From positions 1-10,459 of the forward strand of contig JAJYVJ010000059.1 of assembly GCA_021792045.1 (NCBI GenBank): a stretch of DNA of 10,459 nt, read 5' to 3'. The translations under genes were made by a program, and so were the position numbers. The DNA comes from Thermoplasmata archaeon (GTDB lineage Archaea; Thermoplasmatota; Thermoplasmata; Thermoplasmatales; Thermoplasmataceae). The notes below the pieces were generated by a model, which ran no database searches, was not told the DNA's origin, and saw only the letters and a program-made list of their open reading frames with translations. Positions 1 through 6,367 of the stretch are shown here, one piece after another; position 1 is the stretch's first letter; each line of letters opens with the position of its first letter.

Positions 1-643
1 GAGGATCGTGCTTCGCCCCATTCTTGATTGCATAATAACGCGTATCGCTCGCCTTGGAATTAATGAGATTGCAGTCATAACCGATCCGCAGGATGATTCA
101 ACAAACAATTATCTAAAAAGGAATTTTCCATCCGTTTCAATACTAAATCAGGAGAGGAAACTTGGATTTGGAAATGCAGTTTTGATGGCCCGTGATTTCA
201 TAGGAAATGATGAATTTATTTTAAATGCTGGAGACGGAATACTTCTTGACGAACAAATGATGCAAAGCTCACTGTCTGGTAAACGTTCAGAAATAATTCT
301 CTACCTTATGAAGGTGGATCATCCTGAGAGATATGGTGTTGCTGAGATATATAAAAAAGGGAGGAAGAACTATGTATTGTCTGTGGTTGAAAAGCCGAAA
401 ATTCCAAAGTCAAATCTTGCCCTGTGTGCAGTGTACAAACTGAACGGTAAAATCTTTGACTATCTGAAAGGAGATCATTCGAATAACGTGGAACTGACCC
501 CTTCAATTAACGCTCTTATAAAAGAAGCCGAAATTGAGGGCGTGGTTGTTCCAAAAAATCAATGGCAAAGTGTTGGAAGGGCTGAAGATTATATCAAGGT
601 ACTTAGAACCACGCTTGCATATTCAAGAAAACTCATAGATTGA
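1..643 (+). CDS. Sugar-1-phosphate nucleotidyltransferase (5'-truncated by window edge)
   Basis: Transfers a nucleotidyl group to a hexose-1-phosphate to give an NDP-sugar; cytosolic. The N-terminal part of the Rossmann-like NTP_transferase domain, including the G-x-G-T-R-L nucleotide loop, lies before the window. The reading frame stays open to the first base, and the GTG at 8 sits inside the usual region just before the P-I-L-D-x-I-I helix, so I do not treat it as the true start. Counting from that GTG, visible family landmarks are the N-A-G-D metal site (residues 73-76), E-R-Y-G-V (107-111), V-E-K-P (127-130), the L-T-P-S-I-N segment (163-168) and V-G-R-A-E-D-Y near the end (189-195). About 211 residues remain of an expected 240 or so. 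The nucleotide and sugar cannot be read from this part; UDP-glucose or dTDP-glucose types are both possible. It converges on the sulfoquinovose synthase gene, suggesting sugar activation for the same glycan. Confidence 0.86.
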   Translation, partial: RIVLRPILDCIITRIARLGINEIAVITDPQDDSTNNYLKRNFPSVSILNQERKLGFGNAVLMARDFIGNDEFILNAGDGILLDEQMMQSSLSGKRSEIILYLMKVDHPERYGVAEIYKKGRKNYVLSVVEKPKIPKSNLALCAVYKLNGKIFDYLKGDHSNNVELTPSINALIKEAEIEGVVVPKNQWQSVGRAEDYIKVLRTTLAYSRKLID

Positions 644-1805
644 ACGGGCTTTCTGTCCATTTTGTCTTTGGCATGATCACGTCCTTGACCTTGTTTATCC
701 TGCTTTTATAGCGTGAAAGATCATTTAATATAACGAGCAGCTCATCCCTCAATTCCTTTGATCTGTGATAACCTAGATTCTTTAATTTCTCGTGGACAGG
801 ATTATAATAATGTTCTTCGGCTTCAAGTCTGGGATTTGGTACGTGAAGTATTTCGGCCTTCTTCGAGAAACCTTTTTCATACTGTTCCTTTGTCAGTGCA
901 GCCAGTTCATTTACCGAATAGTGTTCATCAAATTGGTTAAATACCCTGTATTCACCATCATTCGGAGGATGAGAGAGAGCAATATCCAGGCAGGTGATAC
1001 TATCCTCCAATGAGAGGAATCCTCTGGTTTGTCCGCCCTTTCCGTATGGCGTTATTGGAAGGCCTATTGTGGCCTGGGTGCAGAACCTGTTCAGAGCAGT
1101 ACCCCAGACCTCATCTATATCAAATCTCGTGAAGAGACGAGGTGAGGTAATTTCTTTGGTCCTTGTTCCGTACACGACACCCTGCATTACATCGGTTATC
1201 CTGATTTTCCAGACTTTGGATGCAAACATCAGGTTGTTGGAATCGTGAACTTTGGACCAATGGTACCATGAGCCTGCCTGTTTTGGAAAAGGAAGTGTGT
1301 CCTTTCGACCATTGTATTCTATTTCAAAAAATCCTTCAGGTATGTCTATGTTTGGTGTTCCGTACTCTCCCATGGTTCCTAGTTTCAGAATATGGCACTT
1401 GGGCACGTTTTCCTTTACTGCATAGATAAGATTAAGTGTGCTAAGCATGTTTTGCTTTAGTGTGTCCGATGCCTGTTTGAGCCCTATCATAGAGTAAGGA
1501 GCAGATCGTTGCTCCGCCAGATGGACGACAGCATCAGGTTTCTCTTCAATAATAACATCTCGCAAAAAATCTGGGTCACTGGCATCTCCCCTATGAAAAC
1601 TAATTTCTCCTAACCTGGAATCCTTAACGTAATCGTTTCTCTTTTTAAATGTTGGAATTGGAAGCGCTGACTGCGACCCGACTTCCAGCACTCTCTTTCT
1701 TGTGATAAAATTGTCTACTCCGCTCACTTTGTTTCCCTTTGCGAGTTCCCGAAGAGCCAGAGGCCACCCTATGTAACCGTCAATGCCCATGATAAGTACT
1801 TTCAT
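633..1805 (-). CDS. agl3: UDP-sulfoquinovose synthase homologue (Agl3/SQD1 family)
   Basis: Predicted to convert UDP-glucose plus sulfite, with NAD+, into UDP-sulfoquinovose, the sulfonated sugar donor for sulfolipid in plants and bacteria and for the N-glycan of Sulfolobus (Agl3). The 390-residue protein is an extended short-chain dehydrogenase. It has a G-x-x-G-x-x-G NAD+ loop at residues 7-13, an E-Q-R-S-A-P-Y-S-M-I block at 98-107, the family signature G-T-M-G-E-Y-G-T-P-N at 143-152 (catalytic Thr144 and Glu147), and the Y-x-x-x-K pair Tyr181/Lys185. Further SQD1 blocks are F-G-T-A-L-N-R-F-like at 234-241 (here W-G-T-A-L-N-R-F), Y-G-K-G-G-Q-T-R-G at 254-262 and V-P-N-P-R-x-E-A-E-E-H-Y at 322-333. 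These blocks are so specific that family assignment is firm; the exact product sugar is inferred. The ATG start is supported by the NAD+ loop beginning at residue 3. Its last 11 bases overlap the opposite-strand nucleotidyltransferase. Confidence 0.95.
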   Translation of the reverse strand: MKVLIMGIDGYIGWPLALRELAKGNKVSGVDNFITRKRVLEVGSQSALPIPTFKKRNDYVKDSRLGEISFHRGDASDPDFLRDVIIEEKPDAVVHLAEQRSAPYSMIGLKQASDTLKQNMLSTLNLIYAVKENVPKCHILKLGTMGEYGTPNIDIPEGFFEIEYNGRKDTLPFPKQAGSWYHWSKVHDSNNLMFASKVWKIRITDVMQGVVYGTRTKEITSPRLFTRFDIDEVWGTALNRFCTQATIGLPITPYGKGGQTRGFLSLEDSITCLDIALSHPPNDGEYRVFNQFDEHYSVNELAALTKEQYEKGFSKKAEILHVPNPRLEAEEHYYNPVHEKLKNLGYHRSKELRDELLVILNDLSRYKSRINKVKDVIMPKTKWTESPFNL

Positions 1806-1816
1806 TTCTCTCGATC

Positions 1817-1837
1817 ATGTATCATTATTGTATACAT
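1817..1837. repeat. Short inverted repeat atgtat-N9-atacat over the promoter region
   Basis: Two perfect 6-base arms (1817-1822 and 1832-1837) are separated by 9 bases and overlap the putative TATA region of the sulfoquinovose synthase gene. Such a dyad could be a repressor site, but arms this short and A/T-rich can arise by chance. Confidence 0.25.
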
Positions 1838-1843
1838 TTAATC
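1826..1843 (-). promoter_or_regulatory. Putative promoter of the sulfoquinovose synthase gene
   Basis: On the minus strand an A/T-rich stretch reading gattaaatgtatacaata lies upstream of the start codon. The tatacaata part is centred about 25 bases before the A of the ATG, which is the spacing of an archaeal TATA box for a leaderless transcript. The upstream ttaaatg part could instead serve a transcript with a short leader of about 10 bases. This is seen by eye only. Confidence 0.35.
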
Positions 1844-1942
1844 TTTTACATAGTTTTGTCCCATCGTAGGTGGCACATTTTTTGCAATATTATTCACTCG
1901 ATGGAATTATAAGTTCCCGGCGCTTTGAATCTCCCTTGCTGA

Positions 1943-1950
1943 TTTAAATA
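1943..1950 (+). promoter_or_regulatory. Putative TATA box for the ABC transporter operon
   Basis: The sequence tttaaata stands out in an otherwise mixed-composition stretch of the 1806-2100 intergenic region. A start site about 25 bases downstream (near 1972) would give a leader of roughly 130 bases before the proposed TTG start of the ATPase. A perfect 10-base palindrome, gaagatcttc (1975-1984), lies right at this predicted start site and could be an operator. The rest of the region shows no gene I can support. Confidence 0.4.
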
Positions 1951-2085
1951 TGGCTAAGGAATACCCGTTAAAGGGAAGATCTTCATAGGGAACGATGATA
2001 ATGGAGTCAATGACGTGCCGGTAGTATCGTAGAATAAAGCATTGGATCTGTAAGAGAAAATTTCATCGATTACATGAAGGTCAGC

Positions 2086-2091
2086 AGGAGG
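2086..2091 (+). promoter_or_regulatory. Shine-Dalgarno aggagg that favours the TTG start of the ATPase gene
   Basis: A full aggagg is followed by exactly 9 bases and then TTG at 2101. The downstream permease gene has the identical arrangement, aggagg then 9 bases then ATG. The in-frame ATG at 2074 has neither a Shine-Dalgarno sequence nor an A/T box 25 bases upstream, so the TTG is the better-supported start. Confidence 0.6.
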
Positions 2092-2100
2092 TTGATCCTA

Positions 2101-2913
2101 TTGAATGCAAACCGGCCCAACGTAGAACAGAACATAAACGGCATAACGTCAAAGCACGTCCTAGAAGCTTCGCATGTCCATTTTTCATACGAAAATAAGT
2201 ACACGGTTTTCAACGACATAAACCTGGAGATAAACGAGAACGAGTTTGTTGGGATCGTGGGCCCGTCCGGTATAGGGAAATCTACACTTTTAAGGATTCT
2301 TGGTGGATTCCTTAAACCGACTAATGGTGAGATCTACTTGATGGGAAACAAGATAGTAAAGCCGGTTCCTGAATTGGTGCTGATACACCAGTCGATTATA
2401 ACCTTCCCCTGGATGACTGCGCTTGAAAATGTTATGCTTTCACTAAGAACAAAGAAATTATCGGAAGATGATATGGAAAAAAGAGCCCACGCAGCGCTTG
2501 AGGCGGTCAGTCTTCAGGGTTTCGCTGAATTATATCCAAAGGAGATGAGTGGAGGAATGAGACAGAGAGTGGCCATCGCAAGAGCACTCGCTTCCGACCC
2601 CTATGTATTCCTTATGGACGAACCTTTTGCTCATCTTGATGAACTCACTGCAGAAGGTCTTCGCCAGGAAATATACAATATACTATTCTCATCGGAAAAC
2701 CCACTTAAGGGTGTTGCACTCGTATCTCATAATCTCACGGAAGTTCTAGAACTCGCAGACAGAATATATATTCTTAACAATGTCCCCGCGACTGTTGTCG
2801 GAATGCTTAGAGTTGACATGCCTCGGCCAAGAAATCCGAGAAGTGAAATATTCAACGAGTACCTTGATCGCCTGTATGGATACCTGACTCCTGCAGGAGG
2901 GAAGATCAAATGA
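2101..2913 (+). CDS. ABC transporter ATP-binding protein, NitT/TauT/Ssu type
   Basis: The motor subunit of an ABC importer, acting at the inner face of the membrane with the permease encoded next. With the TTG start it has 270 residues; starting at the in-frame ATG at 2074 would add nine. Numbered from that ATG, the Walker A loop G-P-S-G-I-G-K-S-T is at 63-71, the Q-loop Gln at 106, the signature M-S-G-G-M-R-Q-R at 158-165 (Met in place of the usual Gln, as is common in this subfamily), Walker B ending in D-E-P at 182-184 and the switch His at 219. The C-terminal P-R-P-R-x-P-R-S-x-x-F segment (250-260) is typical of nitrate/sulfonate/taurine transporter ATPases. The chain stops soon after this; the accessory C-terminal domain found fused in many relatives is encoded separately at 4628. 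The substrate is unknown. Its stop codon overlaps the permease start (ATGA). Confidence 0.93.
   Translation: MNANRPNVEQNINGITSKHVLEASHVHFSYENKYTVFNDINLEINENEFVGIVGPSGIGKSTLLRILGGFLKPTNGEIYLMGNKIVKPVPELVLIHQSIITFPWMTALENVMLSLRTKKLSEDDMEKRAHAALEAVSLQGFAELYPKEMSGGMRQRVAIARALASDPYVFLMDEPFAHLDELTAEGLRQEIYNILFSSENPLKGVALVSHNLTEVLELADRIYILNNVPATVVGMLRVDMPRPRNPRSEIFNEYLDRLYGYLTPAGGKIK
2895..2900 (+). promoter_or_regulatory. Shine-Dalgarno aggagg of the permease gene
   Basis: This aggagg lies inside the last codons of the ATPase gene, 9 bases before the permease ATG. Together with the ATGA stop/start overlap it indicates translational coupling of the two subunits. Confidence 0.7.
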
Positions 2914-4529
2914 ACACGATTCTCCTGGTTCTGTTCGCTGTTCTTGCGACTGCTGGGAGAGTTCTCGGTTTAATATTTTTATCCATCGTTATAGGGTGGT
3001 TACTAGCTTATGCAGCCATAAAGGGAAAGATATTCGAGAACATCTATATATCTCTAATAGAGGTATTCGAATCTGTTCCAGTAATATCATTTTTTCCGAT
3101 AGTTCTCATAATATTCGTTGATCATATAGGGGGCGTCTTGGGGGTAGAAGTTGCTGCAGATTTTCTTGTATTCACTGCGGTTGCATGGAATATCTGGATC
3201 GCAGAATACCAAGCTTTCAAAACACTTCCCAGGGAGATGGAGGAGGTAATACAGAACTATGGAATGGGTTTCTTTTCCAAGATGCGGTACCTGTACATTC
3301 CGTTTTCAATTCCGCGAATTTCTGCTAATCTTTTTCCCAGTATTTCTGATGGTTTTTTTTATATTACGGTTAGCGAAGTCTTCGCTATTGGTGTACATAC
3401 TTACTCGACCTTTGGCATCGGTTCTGTTCTTTCCTCCTTCATTTCTTCCTCGAATACCAATGGAATAATTCTTTCTTTAGTCATACTCGGTTTAGTTGTC
3501 ACGCTTATTATACTTGGAGTAAGAGAATATGCCAAGAAAGCAGTTGCAAAATTCACTTTGGACACAGACGCCCCAATAGTAAGGCGTGGCAGGTTAAGCA
3601 TAAGAATGACTTCAAGACTTCATTCGGTTACCAATATTAACCCCCTATCTAGGATAGCACGCTATTCAAGGAACAGATCTTCGCAACGAGTAAACAACTA
3701 TAAAGAAACAAAAAGGATTGAAAACATATGGAGATACGCATGGGCATCAGTTGGTGTCACAATTCTCCTGATCATAGGATATGCTTCATTTATTCTTGTT
3801 TCATCTGTAAAAATGAGTGAATGGTCTCAATTGTTCTCTGCAACCCCGAGAATATTGGTCGGTCTTGTGTACGACTACGCCAGAGTCGCCACAATACTCG
3901 TAATATCATTCGTGATCTCCATATCGCTTGGATATTATCTTGCTGTGAACAAGAAGGCTGAATTACTTGGAGTCCCGGTAATGCAGGTATTCAGTGCTTA
4001 CCCTGTCCCCATATACTTTCCATTCGTTTTTGCTGCTTCCTTACCTTTCATTGTTCGGTACCTTGGCCCATTTTCCGATGAGTTTTATGTTCTCGCCGTC
4101 GGTTTCGTCAGTACTTTCTATTATATTTTTTACAGTTTCTGGATGGGTGTTAAATCGCTCCCTGTGGAGTATTTTGAATTGATGAGAAACCTCAACCTCG
4201 GGTACTTTTCCAAGCTTCGCAGGATCGTTCTGCCTGCAACATTTCCATATCTTATTTCCGGTATTTCTTCAACGATAAACAGTGCTTGGGGTGGCCTAAT
4301 GATCGCAGAGTACTGGCCAGACATAATTCATGATAGGACGCTTGAGATCCACACGGGATTGATGAAATTTATATCCGTACAGACTTCCACTGGAAACATA
4401 AGCCTTGCTGGCTGGGCATCATTCATCTTTGGAATCGTTGTTGTTATTTATTCTATTTTTTTCACAAGACGTATGATGGACCTAGCGCGAAAAAGGTACG
4501 TCGCGGAAGAAGGCATCTTTGCTGCCTGA
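2910..4529 (+). CDS. ABC transporter permease with two fused BPD_transp_1 domains, NitT/TauT/Ssu-like
   Basis: Forms the membrane channel of the importer; both transmembrane domains are in one 539-residue chain, where most family members use two copies of a roughly 260-residue protein. Half one spans about residues 1-205 and half two about 275-520. Each contains the EAA-type loop that docks on the ATPase: P-R-E-M-E-E-V-I-Q-N-Y-G with F-F-S-K-M-R and I-P near 107-131, and P-V-E-Y-F-E-L-M-R-N-L with Y-F-S-K-L-R-R and L-P near 418-442. Hydrophobic segments can be seen around 5-35, 55-75, 83-98, 145-162 and 185-204, then 278-300, 325-346, 360-380, 393-412 and 502-518. The linker (about 206-275) is polar and rich in Arg, Ser and Asn, so probably cytoplasmic. 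The two halves are clearly diverged, so the fusion is old. No periplasmic-type binding protein is encoded nearby. Confidence 0.9.
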   Translation: MNTILLVLFAVLATAGRVLGLIFLSIVIGWLLAYAAIKGKIFENIYISLIEVFESVPVISFFPIVLIIFVDHIGGVLGVEVAADFLVFTAVAWNIWIAEYQAFKTLPREMEEVIQNYGMGFFSKMRYLYIPFSIPRISANLFPSISDGFFYITVSEVFAIGVHTYSTFGIGSVLSSFISSSNTNGIILSLVILGLVVTLIILGVREYAKKAVAKFTLDTDAPIVRRGRLSIRMTSRLHSVTNINPLSRIARYSRNRSSQRVNNYKETKRIENIWRYAWASVGVTILLIIGYASFILVSSVKMSEWSQLFSATPRILVGLVYDYARVATILVISFVISISLGYYLAVNKKAELLGVPVMQVFSAYPVPIYFPFVFAASLPFIVRYLGPFSDEFYVLAVGFVSTFYYIFYSFWMGVKSLPVEYFELMRNLNLGYFSKLRRIVLPATFPYLISGISSTINSAWGGLMIAEYWPDIIHDRTLEIHTGLMKFISVQTSTGNISLAGWASFIFGIVVVIYSIFFTRRMMDLARKRYVAEEGIFAA

Positions 4530-4541
4530 CTTATCAATGGA

Positions 4542-4574
4542 TTTTTTAATAACATTCGGAAATCTGCTTTCCGA
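4542..4574 (+). terminator. T-run plus small stem-loop after the permease gene
   Basis: A run of six T (4542-4547) begins 13 bases after the permease stop; archaeal transcription commonly ends at such runs. It is followed by a perfect 7-base stem, tcggaaa (4556-4562) and tttccga (4568-4574), with a 5-base loop. It could end or thin out ATPase-permease transcripts, or be a protein site before the next gene. No experimental-style evidence is available from sequence alone. Confidence 0.35.
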
Positions 4575-4593
4575 TCCATATCCAGTTATAGGA

Positions 4594-4606
4594 AATTCTA
4601 ATATTA
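4594..4606 (+). promoter_or_regulatory. Putative leaderless promoter of the accessory-domain gene
   Basis: An A/T-rich box, taatatta (4599-4606), is centred about 25 bases before the ATG at 4628, and the bases just upstream (ggaaat) are purine-rich like an archaeal BRE. There is no Shine-Dalgarno sequence before that ATG, which also fits a leaderless transcript. The gene may thus be expressed apart from the ATPase-permease pair. Confidence 0.45.
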
Positions 4607-4627
4607 AGGAATACATATTAGATTAAA

Positions 4628-5107
4628 ATGACAGAAGTTGTGGACCCAAACGCAAGAATCGCAGATCTCGTTGGGCTTCTTTATGTTCTGAGTACAATTT
4701 TTGATAACAAAACCGATCTGTACAAACTTGAAAAGGAGATGGAAGTCGATATTGATGATCTAATGCCAATTGTCTATACCGGTGCTCGATTAGACCTTGT
4801 TCATGCCGAATCGGGCGACATAAATATTACAAAAGGTGGAAGGGAATACCTGAAGGCCGGGATTAAGAGCAGAAAGGAAATTCTTAGAAATTCATTGATA
4901 AAACTTGAACCCTTTAAGACCGCTGTAGCCTTGGGGGAATTCAAGCTCGAAGACCTTCAGGATGAACTTCAGAAACGAGGAGTTCAGACATTTAATTCCC
5001 CATCTGGTATTCACGATCTTGAAGTGATCCTAATTGAATGGGGCGTCTATTCTGGTCTGCTCATGAAAACAGATGAAGGATTTGCAGTGGTTAAAACCAT
5101 GCAGTGA
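4628..5107 (+). CDS. Free-standing AAA-associated C-terminal domain protein of an ABC importer (AAA_assoc_C-like)
   Basis: This 159-residue soluble protein matches, by pattern, the C-terminal domain (Pfam AAA_assoc_C) that follows the ATPase domain in many bacterial nitrate/sulfonate-type ABC ATPases. Landmarks are I-A-D-L-V-G-L-L at 11-18, the acidic E-V-D-I-D-D-L-M-P segment at 39-47, I-T-K-G-G-R-E-Y at 67-74 ahead of the helix with K-S-R-K-E-I-L (80-86), and the closing I-E-W-G-V-Y-S-G-L-L at 136-145. The first half reads as a winged-helix-like fold. In bacteria the domain is a covalent tail; here it is its own gene, two positions after the ATPase that lacks it. It most likely binds that ATPase and modulates transport, though the function of the domain is poorly defined even where fused. 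The start is set by the ATG at the leaderless spacing from an A/T box. Confidence 0.78.
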   Translation: MTEVVDPNARIADLVGLLYVLSTIFDNKTDLYKLEKEMEVDIDDLMPIVYTGARLDLVHAESGDINITKGGREYLKAGIKSRKEILRNSLIKLEPFKTAVALGEFKLEDLQDELQKRGVQTFNSPSGIHDLEVILIEWGVYSGLLMKTDEGFAVVKTMQ

Positions 5108-5113
5108 CAATCA

Positions 5114-5118
5114 TTTTT
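5114..5118 (+). terminator. Possible T-run terminator after the accessory-domain gene
   Basis: A run of five T lies 7 bases after the stop codon, in the 27-base gap between two convergent genes. It is short, so this is a weak call. Confidence 0.25.
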
Positions 5119-5134
5119 CCGTAGTTCTCTTGGC

Positions 5135-6361
5135 TCAGTTTATTTCGAATTCATGTCCATTCAGTGGAAGGATAAGGTTATATTCAGATAGGTCGTCCTG
5201 CAATTCTTCTCTATGTTCTCCGTGGCATAGTATTACCGTGTTTGGATCCACATCTTTTACAAAACTAACAAGATCGTCATGTCCTGCATGAGCTGAAAGG
5301 TCATATTTTTCGACCATCATTGAAGGTTTAACAGCAACTCCAGCTATATTTAATGTGCCTGTGTCGAGAAGAAGCCTTCCGTTTGTTCCTTCAACCTGAT
5401 AACCTGTGATGAATATGGCACTCTTTTCATCATTCATTAGCTCCTGTATATATCCCAGAACGGGACCGCCATCAAGCATACCGGATGTTGAAACAATGAC
5501 GTCGTTTTCCAGTGCACCCTTTCTCATATTCCTGCTTCTTATTTGTCTTGCACGCCCCTGTGAGCGCTTAAATTCGCTCATAGATCTAAGATAATTCGGG
5601 CCGGTCATGTAAATGTTGCTGAGTGTGTTTCCCATACCGTCAACAGCTACATTAAGGTCCATGTCTGATAGTATCATGAGCAGCTCTTGCGTTCTACCAA
5701 TTGCAAACGCAGGAAGCAGAACTTTGCCTCCGTTGTCAACGACCTCTTTAATGCGGTTTTTTAAACGTTGAATAACGACTTTTCTGTCTTCATGGTTTTT
5801 CCCAGCGTACGTGCTTTCCATTATAAGTATGTCGGATTTCACCGGTTTAGCGCCAGTCAACAGGTTCGAATCACGGGTGTATAAATCGCCAGTTACAAGA
5901 AGTTTGTTATGGTTCTCGATCTCCCACATTGTTGATCCGGGGATGTGTCCAGCAGAATAGGCTGTTCCAACAAGGTTCCCCGCCTCAACACTGTCGCCAT
6001 AAGTGACCGTCCTGATCGAATCGTACATACTGCTTATATCATCTGCATTGAATCTTTCAGGATAGCCTTCAAGCCTCATGATCTTGAGGGAATCATTCAA
6101 TATGGGCATCATGCTGTTAATGGTCATATCCGTTGCAAATAGGTTTTGTGTCTTGCTCTGAAAACAGACAGGCAAACCTCCAACGTGGTCAAAATGTGCA
6201 TGTGTCACGAATATATGATCCACAGGTTCAAACGGCATCGGGTATTGCGGTGGTTTATCTGGTACGACTCCATAATCTACCATGTACGAATCCGATCCGT
6301 CATTAATCTTTATTGCTAATCTTCCTACTTCTTCTGCTCCGCCTAAAAATTTAATTTTCAT
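5135..6361 (-). CDS. Beta-CASP metallo-beta-lactamase ribonuclease, archaeal CPSF2-like (no KH domains)
   Basis: A zinc-dependent RNase of the CPSF73/RNase J superfamily, expected to act on RNA in the cytoplasm (mRNA 3'-end processing, decay or 5'-3' trimming). The 408 residues hold the full catalytic set: H-A-H-F-D-H at 54-59, His139 in A-G-H-I-P-G-S, Asp159 in T-G-D, then beta-CASP motif A Glu182 (M-E-S-T-Y), motif B His357 (S-A-H-A-G-H) and motif C His380 (L-C-H-G-E). The N terminus begins directly with the first beta strand, so the two KH domains of aCPSF1/FttA are absent; length and domain content fit aCPSF2, while archaeal RNase J is the main alternative. The ATG lies 6 bases after the MTA phosphorylase stop, with an SD-like ggcgtga just upstream, so the two genes are probably one transcript. 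Confidence 0.9.
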   Translation of the reverse strand: MKIKFLGGAEEVGRLAIKINDGSDSYMVDYGVVPDKPPQYPMPFEPVDHIFVTHAHFDHVGGLPVCFQSKTQNLFATDMTINSMMPILNDSLKIMRLEGYPERFNADDISSMYDSIRTVTYGDSVEAGNLVGTAYSAGHIPGSTMWEIENHNKLLVTGDLYTRDSNLLTGAKPVKSDILIMESTYAGKNHEDRKVVIQRLKNRIKEVVDNGGKVLLPAFAIGRTQELLMILSDMDLNVAVDGMGNTLSNIYMTGPNYLRSMSEFKRSQGRARQIRSRNMRKGALENDVIVSTSGMLDGGPVLGYIQELMNDEKSAIFITGYQVEGTNGRLLLDTGTLNIAGVAVKPSMMVEKYDLSAHAGHDDLVSFVKDVDPNTVILCHGEHREELQDDLSEYNLILPLNGHEFEIN

Positions 6362-6367
6362 TTATAT

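Noticed and set aside
8..10. GTG as the true start of the nucleotidyltransferase
   Set aside because: The frame is open to the window edge and the conserved nucleotide-binding N terminus would be missing, so the gene almost certainly begins before the window.
792..1429. Several plus-strand frames opposite the sulfoquinovose synthase gene
   Set aside because: All are antisense to a complete SQD1-type coding sequence and show no recognisable domain or initiation signal.
1817..1912. 31-codon plus-strand frame in the divergent region
   Set aside because: No Shine-Dalgarno or suitable promoter, odd composition, and it overlaps the promoter of the opposite gene.
1995..2024. Nine-codon frame (M-I-M-E-S-M-T-C-R) as a leader peptide
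   Set aside because: Too short to judge; it has only an agggaa-like sequence upstream and no attenuation-type codon run. Mentioned in the control-region finding only.
3259..3601. Short frames overlapping the permease on both strands
   Set aside because: They are other-frame readings of hydrophobic coding sequence with no independent support.
5073..5594. Plus-strand frames opposite the beta-CASP nuclease
   Set aside because: Antisense shadows of a coding sequence with all catalytic motifs intact.
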